From positions 2,470,501 to 2,534,500 of the forward strand of contig JAUIMM010000017.1 of the NCBI GenBank assembly GCA_031769625.1: a DNA stretch of 64,000 nucleotides. The letters run 5' to 3'. A program made the translations under genes and the position numbers. Positions within the stretch are counted from its first letter, which is position 1; each line of letters opens with the position of its first letter. This document shows, piece by piece, positions 54,090 to 64,000 of this stretch. Source of the DNA: Taudactylus pleione (Eukaryota; Chordata; Amphibia; Anura; Myobatrachidae). The notes under the pieces were generated by a model, which did no database searches, was not told the origin of the DNA, and saw only the letters and a list, made by a program, of their open reading frames with translations.

Positions 54090-55082
54090 TCAGTGCTTCT
54101 TCTTTCCATATATGTTCTGCCTCTTAGTGACCATGCAGTAGATAGACTCAAGGTTGCACCACTTTGGCAGGGCTGTCATGTGCTCTATTAGATCCCAATC
54201 CTCTACTGAACCCCCATTGTGTGTACAAATCACTGCTGATTAACATCAGAAATGACCAGAAAAAATATTACACCCTCTCCTACAATATCTGTTGTTTTTA
54301 GCTCTTGATCCACATTTACAAATGTCTTGAATTATCGTGGATTATTTATTTTTAGCATATTCATGGATCACATCACAAGATAATTGGAGTTGCTGATGAG
54401 CCGCTATTCTTCTTAACAAACCATATTACCACTGCCCTTCCTCTTGTCACAGTTTGCCAAATGTAATACTACTTGCAATATTACAATTCCATGAAGCCTC
54501 TCAGCTTGCAGATTGTTTTCCCATTTCGATCGGAGCAAAGCCATATTACCTGATCACCGGCATTTTCCCTGATCTAGCTGTTACACGGTGTCTTACAGTA
54601 CATTCCCTGAATTTCTCAGTCATGCTTACAAGCCTTACAAGGTAAATAGAGAAATGTGAGATTCCTACTTTTATAATTTATTAATTATAGTTTAGTACAA
54701 AAGAATATTCTTCCTGGTCTCTTTTTCCCTTTAAAATATTTTTTGCCCAGAGGTTTGGGTGCACAGAAATGCCAATTCACCCTCAGTTCACTGCTCATCT
54801 TAGCAGGCACAGGGAACAATGCATTTGCATTAAGGTCGGTGGTGTATATACTCATATACAGAGACAAGAAAGAAAGTTATAATCAAACAATTTAATAGTC
54901 ATAAATTTGTAATAAACTATACAATTGGTAAAAAAAAAGTTAATTAATAACATGTATCATGTAATAGTAGTTTAATAGAAAGAAAATAGATATGAAAAGT
55001 ATATGATGTGATAGTGTAATGAAATGGGGAGAAGACGCAGAGGTTATACATTGCAGAGAAGATGTATGCTAGTGTAAAACAT
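54090..55082. other. Unassigned intronic sequence
   Basis: No repeats recognised. The complex sequence at 54120-54620 could contain a conserved non-coding element, but nothing in the sequence alone shows this. Confidence 0.4.
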
Positions 55083-55085
55083 GAT

Positions 55086-57035
55086 GGGCCAAATGTAATA
55101 GGTAGTCTGTTTTGGTAAATTGCGAGTTTGGTGCTAAACTCGCAATTTTTCACAACTCTCCAATGTAATAGGGTGTCTGTTCACTAAAACTCACATTTTT
55201 CAGACTTACTAAAACTCTCCATTCTCAAACTCGCATCCAGATGTTTTCACATTGAAAACAATCAACTCGCCCAATGTAATAGAGTGTCTGTTTCAGACTC
55301 GCAAAAAAAAGATTACCAAAAGTCCCCAAATAATACGGCTAGCGAGTACACCCTGAGCAGGTCAGATTAACACTGAAACATGCACATATCCATGAGATAT
55401 GTATATGTTTCTGTGTGTACTTATGTTAAATGTTTTTACATTTAAAAAAAATGACGTGCACCCCCTCCCCAAAAGCATAACCAGCCCCGGGCTTTATAAA
55501 ACCTGTTCTGGTTCTAAAAATACAGAGGCCAAAATGCGTAGGGGGCCCCTGTATATTAAGAACCAGCACAGGGCTTTGTTGAGCTGGTCCTGTTTCTGGA
55601 AAATCAGGGGACAAAACGAGTAGAGGTCCCCTGAAAATTCCAGAACCAGCACCGAACTCTTTCTAGCAGGGGGATAATGCCACAGCCAGGGAAAACCTTT
55701 CATCGGTTTCCCCGGCCAAAGCATTATCCCTGACCGCTAGTCAGTCCAGGCCGGGGATCCCTGGGGAGTTGGTTACCCCACCAATAAAGGGGTACCCCTC
55801 TCCAGGGCACCCCAGGCCTAGACTGATAGCCCGGGGCTATCCCCGGCACCCAAGGGCGGTGGGTGCTGGGTTGATAGTGTAAAGTGTAAGAATAAAGTTT
55901 GCATATTGTCTTTAGTTGTAGAACCAGAAGTACCAGCAAGCCTTCCCTGCATGCTGGTATTTGGAGAACCACAAATACCAGCATGCGGGGCATTACAGGC
56001 CCGCTGGCACTTGTAGTTCCACAACTAAAGAAATACGTAAATAAACAAACATACACCGTGAATGTAAAATTTTATTAAAACATACATGCACACTCACACA
56101 AACTCACCTAGTATCCAAAGTAATCCATAGGGGTGTATCTGAAAAAAAAAATCCATACTCACCTCTCCTATGAGTAGATCACGTCCACTTGTCCAAGTAG
56201 GCAATCCAGGGGTTAAAATAAAAAAACGCAAAAAACCCGATCCATGCCGGACTGAGCAAAGGAATGTGTGTACACATACCTTTGCTCCGCATAAATGACC
56301 GGGGCACAAGTGTGCCCCGTCAGTGAAGGGGCCGCCAGCCAATCAGGGAGCATCTCCGTCGGAGCAGCTCCCTGATTAGCTGAATGCGGCCAGCCTGTGT
56401 GTCCCATAGACTTCTATGGTGAGAAATCCCCATTGAAGTCTATGATGGGAACCGCTACATCGTAGCCGCAAGATTAATAGTGGTTAATCTTGTGGTTACA
56501 TCAATTATACAATGTCGCGGTTTTCCCTGGCTGTGGCATTATCCCCCCGCTAGAAAGAGTTCGGTGCTGGTTATGGAATTTTCAGGGGACCCCTACTCGT
56601 TTTGTCCCCTGATTTTCCAGAACCAGGACCAGCTCAACAAAGCCCTGTGCTGGTTCTTAATATACAGGGGCCCCCTACACATTTTGGCCCCTGTATTTTT
56701 AGAACCAGAACAGGCTTTATAAAGCCCGGGGCTGGTTATGCTTTTGGGGAGGGGGTGCACGTTTTTTTTTTTAAAACACACACAGAAGCCATCACGGATC
56801 TCACTGATCTGTGATGGCTTCTCTAACACTCGCACTTTTTAATGCTACTCGCATTAAAAGGTGTCAGTTTACGTAGTCCTAAACTCGCCTAAACTCGCAA
56901 ATGCAGTAGCCTCGAGCTGAAAAGTTTGCAGGCTATTGAATTTGCGAGTTTCAGTACAAACTCGCACTTTTTGAAAGTGCGAGAAAGTGCAAGTTTGTAC
57001 TGTTACTAAAACAGACTACCTATTACATTTGGCCC
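55086..57035. mobile_element. 1,950-bp element with long internal inverted repeats
   Basis: GGGCCAAATGTAATAGGTAG and its complement CTACCTATTACATTTGGCCC are near-perfect ends with GAT on each side (55083-55085, 57036-57038). The interior includes an inverted repeat of about 265 bp (55445-55712 with 56512-56770), itself made of smaller hairpins. Another part (about 55720-56020) is the reverse complement of 22500-22760 in the element at 21940. Open frames on both strands follow the palindromes and are not genes. Confidence 0.85.
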
Positions 57036-57126
57036 GATGTATACTGTAGGTTAAATGTGAATAAATTGGATATTGTTGGATAAACTATTGATAACGGGTT
57101 GAGGGACCTATTTTTTAACATACTAA

Positions 57127-57832
57127 GGCCCCTATTTACTACAATCCGCATTTCAAATGCGGATTGTAGTGCTGTAATTTCACATCACATTGCGAATTTA
57201 GGAATTATCACAAGAATGTATTAACATTCTCAAGCAGGGACAGAGCTTGCGAGAAAGCTCTGTCCCTGTGAATCCCCACCACACAAATCTCACTGTATTT
57301 TTCTGAAAAAATACAGTGAGAGTGCCTCCATGCATGCGCCGACGCCAGCCAGTGCTACCCCCGCCCCACGACCGACCCCCTTCGCTCCCCAGCTGACACT
57401 TACCTCTGTGATCTCTCTCCTCCGGTCAGCTCATCGCCGAGGCTCCTGGTCTGTGACACCGGTCAGCTGTGTGTAAACTGAGATGCCGGCTTACAGCACA
57501 GCTGACCGGGCTCACAGTGCAGGAGCCCCAGCGACCAGCTGACCAGAGAGAGGGGACACATACAAAATCACCGCAGCTGTGTAGGTAGTGCTGCGCATGC
57601 GCTGGTTTTACGAATGTAACAGCACATGCGCAGCATTGATTCCAGCTGCGGTAAATTAGTGTAGAGAGGGAAAACTATCTATTTCCCGAAAATGACAAAA
57701 ATGACAGCTTTTCAAAATAGATAGTTATGGAGAGGAGAAATGATGAATTCCTCCGGTAATTAGGTAGAACTCCATGCGAGTTCTAAACCTAATTACCTCC
57801 ATCGAATTTTAAGTTATGATGAATAGGCCCCC
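57127..57832. mobile_element. 706-bp palindrome-rich MITE
   Basis: GGCCCCTATTTACTAC and GATGAATAGGCCCCC are imperfect inverted ends. 57142-57166 is a perfect 12-bp-stem hairpin with a single-base loop. Further inverted segments include CAGCTGACCGG and GCGCATGCGCTG motifs. Confidence 0.72.
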
Positions 57833-57847
57833 AAGGCTTAGTACATA

Positions 57848-58371
57848 GGGCCTGTTCACAGATGCATACTAATGCAATAGCAGATGCCATTTCGTATGCA
57901 ACACAGCTATGAAAATATGCTAATGTATGTCAAAGCACAGCCGGCATAAAGACACCCACTGCTGCATTATTACATGCGTACGACGTTGTTTACCTGCATA
58001 AATATCGGTAACATCAACGTACATTGAGCGACCATATTGATCTTGCGGCATGTCTGACCTGCCGCAGACTCGGCTGCTCTCCTGACACAGAGAGCTCTCA
58101 TGCTGCGTAGGAGATCACAAGAGCTAATTTATGCACGCCCACGTAACAGCATTTAAACACAAAGACACACCTGCGTTTTCCTGACCACCCGCCCGTTACC
58201 ACCCCGAAATGTTATCAACCTGTCACTCGCTTTGCAATGGATTCCTATGTGCTTCCGTAATCACAATGCGAACGCTGCGCGCGTGCAGTGTGGCTTATAT
58301 GCATGTGCGATGGCAAACAATCGTTTGATCTGCATACATAATCGCCATTGCGTGCATGTCTGAATCAGGCC
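57848..58371. mobile_element. 524-bp MITE with GGGCCTG ends
   Basis: GGGCCTGTTCACAGATGCAT and GTGCATGTCTGAATCAGGCC are imperfect inverted ends. The outer motif resembles those of 40392-43658 and the hairpin-chain elements. Confidence 0.65.
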
Positions 58372-58471
58372 GATAGATCACTGTGTTTGAAAAATGACAG
58401 GAGCTGTTTGGTTGGTACTTTATCTCTCTCCACTTTATCTTTCTCCAAGACTTAGTGCATCTACCCCATCA

Positions 58472-59780
58472 TGAGTCATAACATGGTTGAGAGTATATAA
58501 TGTTCATTAAAGTGGTATTTTAGAGGTCTTGTGATTCTGCCTACACAATAGAGGTCACAACTACAGTGAATCAGATAAATATTAAAGGGGTTTATGTATC
58601 AAGCAGTGAAAACTGTGGATGAGTGGACTAGTGGAGAAGATGGCCATAGCAACCAAGATGAGATGAAAAATAAATCATACAGTACATACTGTACAAATAT
58701 GGTTTGTTTGTCATCACTGATCTAATGCAGGCAGCAAGCAGTATACCTAATAAAACAGAGCTGTGAGATGCTCCCTGATGAAATAGTCAGTGGTGATACA
58801 GATGAATAATTTCCTAAGAAATTTACTCTCTGTGATCTGACAGGAAAGATTTGAACCAGCTGAGCACTGTGCCGTCCAGGCCGCCAAACTCCTGTAGGCG
58901 CTATGTTAATATTCATAGTATATGCTATCAAATCCTGTCATGAGATCAAGGAGAATTAGGATCGAATACTCAACTCATCAGAAGATAATTCAGTACATGA
59001 ATCGGGGCTGTTTTGGGATTATGACATCTTGAATTAAATGGGTCACAGAGGTTGACAGTTCACCAGTTGTGCTGCAGTGAACTTCTCAACCTTTCATTAG
59101 CTTTGCGATCTAGCTCTAATGTTTATATGGTGTTGTACAGGAGGCAGCTGCCTTCAGAATCACTATAGGTATATTAACTGTTCTGTTGAGGATAACAGTT
59201 TAACAAATGGTACATCATATGTCACACTGCCCCATTTTCAAGTAAATATCTGGTTATTTTATGGCCATTATGTGAGGAAAAATGGAGGAGACATTTTATT
59301 ACTAAAAGCTGTGTTTATGTAATTTTCTCTCTTCGCTTTCAGAAAAATACCTTGCCCTTTTTATTCTGCAGGTAACATTTACAGTGATGTCTAATATGTT
59401 GCACTTGATTAGGGCTTTTTCAGTGCTATGTAATTCTCAGGTGTTTTAAGTTAACTTTACAACACCTGAGAATTACAATTATAATCAACTTTAAAAATGA
59501 TTGTTTTTATCATTTCAAACTTATTAAGTATAGTATGCCAGTACATTTTATAAAGTCAGTGTTGCTGTGCACAAGAGTACTACACACTCCCCACCCCCAC
59601 CCCCCTCACGTATATGTGACAGGGGAGAAATTGTGGGTGAATCCTCTTTCCCTTCGTGCCTAGAAAGTGATTGGGAGCCCAAAGGAACATCTGCCAGCTG
59701 TGTCCATGAAGCCTTGTTATCTCCCCGTTCACCTGAACTTTTCTTCCACTACACTCAGGGTGCAGGTTCCAGCTGACATA
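58472..59780. other. Unassigned intronic sequence
   Basis: One local inverted repeat near 59430-59480 (GTAATTCTCAGGTGTT with AACACCTGAGAATTAC). No exon or RNA gene recognised. Confidence 0.4.
59430..59477. repeat. Hairpin with about 16-bp arms
   Basis: GTAATTCTCAGGTGTT pairs with AACACCTGAGAATTAC across a short AT-rich loop. No associated gene seen. Confidence 0.75.
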
Positions 59781-59959
59781 GGGCTCTATTTACTAAGCCT
59801 TCAATGCAGATAAAGTTAAAGGTGATAAAGTCGCAGTCAATCAGCACCTAACTGCCATGTCACAGGCTGTGTTTGAAAAATGACATTTAGGAGCTGATTG
59901 GATGGTAATTTATCTCTGTCCACTTTATCTCTCTCCAAGACATGAGTACATTGACCCCA
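59781..59959. mobile_element. 179-bp foldback MITE
   Basis: GGGCTCTATTTACTAAGCCT with inner AATCAGCACCTAACTGCCAT and its inverted partner. Same family as 24751-24909. Confidence 0.75.
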
Positions 59960-60736
59960 TAAACTTTACCTTAGACTACATGTTTTGCCATAGAGATTAT
60001 TTATTTGGAAGTTATAGGGTTAAATTTGGTCCAATCTGAATATTAATAGTTTAGGATGGAAACACAAACTGATTGGGCAAGCTGGCCAATTAAAGCTGCC
60101 TTTGTGTGGCCATGTACGTTCAAAAATACAGTATGCTCTCATGATAAAAGACCAACCTGAAGTGTGCTTAGTTCTAATCAGTTCCCAAATGTTTTACTTC
60201 TACTGTATATTTAGTAACTCTATGAGTAGTTTATTGCAGACAGGACTAATTAGTTTCTAGGACATATTTCAGGGTTCTAAATAAACAAGACCATAAGGAA
60301 GGGGTAAGATCTAAATGAAATGAACATTTTACTGTATAAAGCAGTACACTTCTTATAAAATACCCTTTGGTATTGTTGTATCATTTTTATGGGAGCTGTT
60401 CTGCAACTTCATGTGTCAGAGAAGCACATTTTTTGTAATAAGAATCACACATAAAATCACCACATGTAATAAAGGCAGTCCTGATGTCTTTTTCAGTGAA
60501 AGGAGATGGGGTCTAACGTGGCAGTTGGTTGAACTATGATGAGATGGTTATTCTCTTACACACTGCGCCTCTGCATATGTTTCTGCCTCTCCACACTCAT
60601 TGGATCACTTTTAGTTTGCTCTTGCAATGGGCTGATTCTGAGTTGCACAGTTCTCTCTTCACATGTGCCAATGGGAAGATCTTGCATACAGCACATGTGC
60701 AGAAGCGAATTTATTAATTTTTGTATATGTCGGTTG

Positions 60737-61543
60737 CAGGGCCAGCGCTAGACTGCTAGGCACCCTAGGCAAAACTTCTGAGGGGGGGGGCACAGGCGGA
60801 AGTATGTATATATACACACGCATATATATATACACACACAAAGTATATATATATATCTATATACAGTATCAGGGGCGTAACTAGAACTTTTTGGGCCCCA
60901 TAGCAACATTTTTAAGGGGCCCCCTAACTTAGATCTTACACAATGCCCACAGTAGTAGTTCCCCTAAAACACTAAATGCCCACTGTAATGGTGCCCCTTA
61001 CGCAATGACCCTGGTAATAATGCCCCTAGAACTAATGCCCCCTGTAGTAGTGCCCCCAGCAGTAATGCTCCCTGCAGTGCCCCAGTAGTAATGTCCCTTG
61101 AAGTGCCCCCAGTAGTAAGGGCCCCAGTAGTGCCCCCAGTTGTAGTGCTCCCAATAGTGTCCCCCAGTAGTAAGGTCCCTGTAATGCCCCCATATGATGC
61201 CCCCAGTAGTAAGGCGCTGTAGTGCCCCTATATGATGCCTCCAGGAGTAAGGCCCCTGTAATGCCCCTTGTAGTGCCCCCAGTAGTAAGTAGACGTCACT
61301 CCCATAGTACACTGGGGGACCCGGAAGCCGGAGCTCAAGAGTGAGCGCCGGGGGGGGGAGAAGGAGCCGGGCACCCGCTGGTAACACAATCTCAGCAGGC
61401 ACCCGGCAAATGGACGGTGCTGGGGGTGCGATCGCTGGGCTGGCAGGCCTCATAGCAACCTGGCGGACTCAGAAGCGCCCTCTAGTAGTGGTCGGCGCAA
61501 TTAGGTAGCTGCCTAAGCTTGCCAAATGGAAGCACCGGCCCTG
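60737..61543. mobile_element. hAT-like element containing a second, minisatellite-bearing hAT
   Basis: CAGGGCCAGCGCTAGA and GGAAGCACCGGCCCTG are inverted ends; flanks (GTCGGTTG / TCGGCCTG) are at best a decayed TSD. At 60872 a second element begins CAGGGGCGTAACTAGAAC, nearly identical at its start to 31065 (TTGGGCCCCATAGCAACAT) and with the same AGTAGTAAGG/TGCCCC minisatellite (60950-61300). Its right end is unclear. Confidence 0.7.
60804..60866. repeat. TA/CA microsatellite
   Basis: Alternating TATATA and CACACA runs. Confidence 0.9.
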
Positions 61544-61764
61544 TCGGCCTGATGTCTGATGCAGCTTGGCCGGATCTGTCTTTCCATGAAATAGGGCGTT
61601 TTGAGGTGTACACTGTGCAGTGGCAAAGCGACCGCATGTAACCATTCTGATTTGTGGGAGTGTCATGGGAGCGTCGTGGACATATGTCTAAATATCCATG
61701 TGATTCTGAGTCGTGAATGTGGAGAAGGAAAGCTTGTTTCATATACAGATGTGTCTTAGTACAA

Positions 61765-62240
61765 CTATCCTTAATACGCCAAAGGGCACAAGATGCCCGG
61801 TGTAACTGAGCCACTCCTAGAGTGTTACGTACTGTCTTTTTCTTTAAAAGTTTCCTTTTTATTTATATCTTGACGCTGCAACACACCACTCAAAGTGTAC
61901 TACAGATGCTGAGCTTGGACTGTAACCACACACAAATTAGATTTAAACACATACAAAGTCGCAGATGAAGCACAACGGACCTTGAGAAAAAGTCGTGCCC
62001 TCTGCATCATAGCACTTTGTATACAGATTCAGACTTATTCGCACACAAATGTACAAATGTTGCATGTCAAATTGATCAGTGCAATCTTGCAAAGTATTTG
62101 TGTTGTTCCAGTTGTTTTGTTTGCGAAAATAAGATGTGCATTTTGAGCGAAATAGACGCTTGGCGTGGTTGAGTCGCCCGGGACCTGGCACAGAGTGGGG
62201 CTGTTTGGTGCGACTGAAGCCACGGTGTATAAGGACACCT
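61765..62240. repeat. Unclassified interspersed repeat, copy 2
   Basis: It aligns with 51780-52215 in the same orientation. This copy has diverged with indels in the middle (about 61985-62090). Confidence 0.75.
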
Positions 62241-62721
62241 TTGTATCTCTTGCACCTAACATGGGGCAGGTGTAGGTGCAGATACTGATTTTTTTTTTTT
62301 TATTTTTTTTTTTTTTTTTTTTTACAATTCTCTTTATTGCACAATCATTATTAAAGTCTTATAAAATTAAATTTCAAGACAAAATGACATACTTATACAA
62401 AAGTTATTACTCCTTACAATTATCATACAATAAATCGTGTACATTATAGATGAAATATCACAATATAAATTTTGTACCTCGCTCTGTGATAAATCAATTT
62501 ATTATCTATTAGCTATTACAAAATCCCCTTTTTGGGTCTGGGACGCCTATATATTAGTACCTCATATGGCAGGACATGGTGAGTCCCCTTCCACTGAAAT
62601 GCATTTAAATCAGGAATTAGTAAATAGATCATAAAGTTATCAGTATCTTACTCCCGTCTTCCATCCCAAGTAATAACTGAAAAACATTCTTTAATTTGAT
62701 CCTGTATTGAATTGGACAGAG

Positions 62722-63272
62722 GCCCTGATTCAGAGCCGGATGCTCTGACAGAGCGCTCGCTCTGAATCAGGGCCGTCCCTCTTAGTTTTCAGAGCAGTCT
62801 CCTGGCCGCTCATATAGCTGTGGGTGACCACCCACAGCTATAGCGAGCGGCCAGGAAGATGGTCGCAATGGTCAAGACCATCGCGACCATCGGACTTGCG
62901 ACGAGACCCTTGTGGTAGGGTCTCATTGCCGCAAGCCCTGGAGTGCTTTCGGCTCTATCAGAGCCGAAAGCACTCCCACTGACCATCACTAGTGATGTCA
63001 GTGGGGCCGGCCCCAGATGGTAGACGTTCCCATGGGAACGCCTCCGTCTGGTCAGCCACGCCCCCAGCACGCCCACCAAAGGGGGCATGCTGTCACTCAC
63101 CATCAACAGCACGCCCCCTTGGTAGCGAGACCCATAGCGACGGCTTGCCCGTCGCTATCCCGGGTCTCGCACATGCGCACGACGGAGCCGCCTCCGTCGT
63201 GCGCATGCGCACTGGGCTAACATCGACCTGCTTGCGAGTGCTCAGCGCTCGCGAGCGGGTCTCAATTTGTCC
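62722..63272 (+). mobile_element. Hairpin-chain element, copy 3, inside the L1
   Basis: Same order of hairpins as copy 1 (25235), 551 bp, flanked by CAGAG (62717-62721, 63273-63277). Hairpin 62940-62976 has a perfect 17-bp stem that differs from copy 1 at two positions on each arm, both compensated. The ATGCGCACGACGGAG hairpin (about 63174-63208) has 15 perfect pairs. Non-coding; open frames follow the palindromes. Confidence 0.87.
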
Positions 63273-63469
63273 CAGAGTCAGCAAATCCCCATGTGTCAAT
63301 AACACTTCTTAGTTAATCTTTCTTTCTGGTTTGATGACTCTACCCAATCCATTTGAAATATGTAATATATCTTATCCAGAAACATTGACATAGATGGTGA
63401 TAATGATTGAATCCATGTTCGTAAAATCGCTTTTTTTGCGGCTGAAGAAATCGCCGATAATAATTTTGG

Positions 63470-64000
63470 TCACCTTACTGTGACCCTATTACTTATTGGC
63501 AATTTTCTAAATATAGCCCATTCTGTAGATACCTGGAAGCGACCCTCCACATAGGTGTTAATAAAGCCTCCAATTCTTCTCCAAAAACGCTTTATAACAG
63601 GGCACTCCCAAAAGCAGTGTGAGAGATCTGCTCTCCTAGCCCCACATTTTAAACATTTAGGGGAAGATGATAAACCCATCTCAAAACGTCTCTGCGGGGA
63701 CACATAAGCCCTATGAAATATTTTAAGAAACATTTCTCCGTACGTTGGCATTGGTAGTAGTTCTGATGATTTTTTCAATACCCCAAGGAATGTGTTTACC
63801 AATAAATGGGGGAATCTCTCCTTCCATTTTCCTATACCTGTCGTTACTGCTTCATAATCCAGCTGTATCTTTAAAAGAGAATAATGTGGTGATATTGCCT
63901 TTCTTTGTGGAACAGATTGCAATAAAATCTTATCCATATTATTAACCCAGTCCTTATCACTAAGTACCTGGGCCACCCTACTTGCATAGTGCTGAGCCTG
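63470..64000 (-). pseudogene. L1 ORF2 C-terminal region (partial)
   Basis: An open segment running off the window end encodes LSDKDWVNNMDKILLQSVPQ, then PTYGEMFLKIFHRAYVSPQR, then the zinc-knuckle-like CLKCGARRADLSHCFWECP (C-x2-C-x8-H-x4-C) typical of the end of L1 ORF2. It stops at 63470-63472 after SNRVTVR. ORF2-like sequence (LLSAISSAAKKAILRTWIQS) continues immediately downstream in another frame, so this is a frameshifted relic. It is distinct from the L1 at 44422, as the knuckle spacing and sequence differ. Confidence 0.9.

Larger units (their letters stand above)
62289..64000 (-). mobile_element. Reverse-strand L1, 3' portion, split by a hairpin-chain element
   Basis: The T-rich stretch at 62289-62323 is the reverse-complement A tail. 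AATAAAG lies just upstream on the element strand (plus-strand CTTTATT at 62332-62338). ORF2 C-terminal coding lies at 63470-64000 and continues past the window. A 551-bp insertion at 62722-63272 interrupts the 3' region. Confidence 0.88.

Noticed and set aside
55399..56835. Several paired open frames with similar proteins in both directions
   Set aside because: They follow from the internal inverted repeat, with the same sequence read from each arm.
1..64000. tRNA, rRNA, snRNA genes or tRNA-derived SINEs
   Set aside because: No clear A/B-box pairs, cloverleaf arms or small-RNA signatures were found by eye; a covariance-model scan could still reveal decayed ones.

Overview
The window is vertebrate genomic DNA, almost certainly amphibian and most likely a large-genome frog. 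The evidence is one recognisable vertebrate coding exon flanked by tens of kilobases of intron, plus a dense transposon load: hAT elements with 8-bp target duplications, 3-bp-TSD and TTAA-ended MITEs, L1-type LINEs, a Penelope-like element and a mariner relic. The species assignment is inference. There are no bacterial genes, operons, CRISPR arrays, or tRNA or rRNA genes that I can recognise.

The only host coding sequence I can support is a 151-bp exon at 15942-16092 (+). It encodes part of the extracellular domain of the acid-sensing ion channel ASIC2. The rest of the window reads as introns of that gene, transcribed left to right, filled with mobile DNA.

Layout. 1-3779: a hAT element in reverse orientation, cut by the window edge, loaded with two kinds of satellite-like tandem repeat. 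3780-9022: intron with small MITEs. 9023-15040: a complete 6,018-bp copy of the same hAT with a perfect 8-bp TSD; two tandem arrays (about 160-bp and about 137-bp units) sit around two transposase remnants. 15049-25234: the asic2 exon, several MITEs (one nested in another) and a 66-bp minisatellite. 25235-27631: two copies of a GC-rich element made almost wholly of consecutive hairpins. 27632-40391: intron with hAT-like elements carrying internal minisatellites, an inverted Penelope-type LTR pair, and a mariner relic interrupted by an element with telomere-like repeats. 40392-43658: a MITE split by a Penelope-like element with a GIY-YIG endonuclease relic. 44422-49997: a nearly complete, disabled L1 with TSD. 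50010-62288: more MITEs, including a 1.95-kb element with internal inverted repeats. 62289-64000: the 3' end of a second, reverse-strand L1, interrupted by a third hairpin-chain element.

Nothing here looks like a working multi-gene system. The most unusual biology is (a) a DNA transposon family that carries satellite arrays in place of most of its transposase, and (b) the hairpin-chain elements, whose stem arms differ between copies yet stay complementary within each copy.
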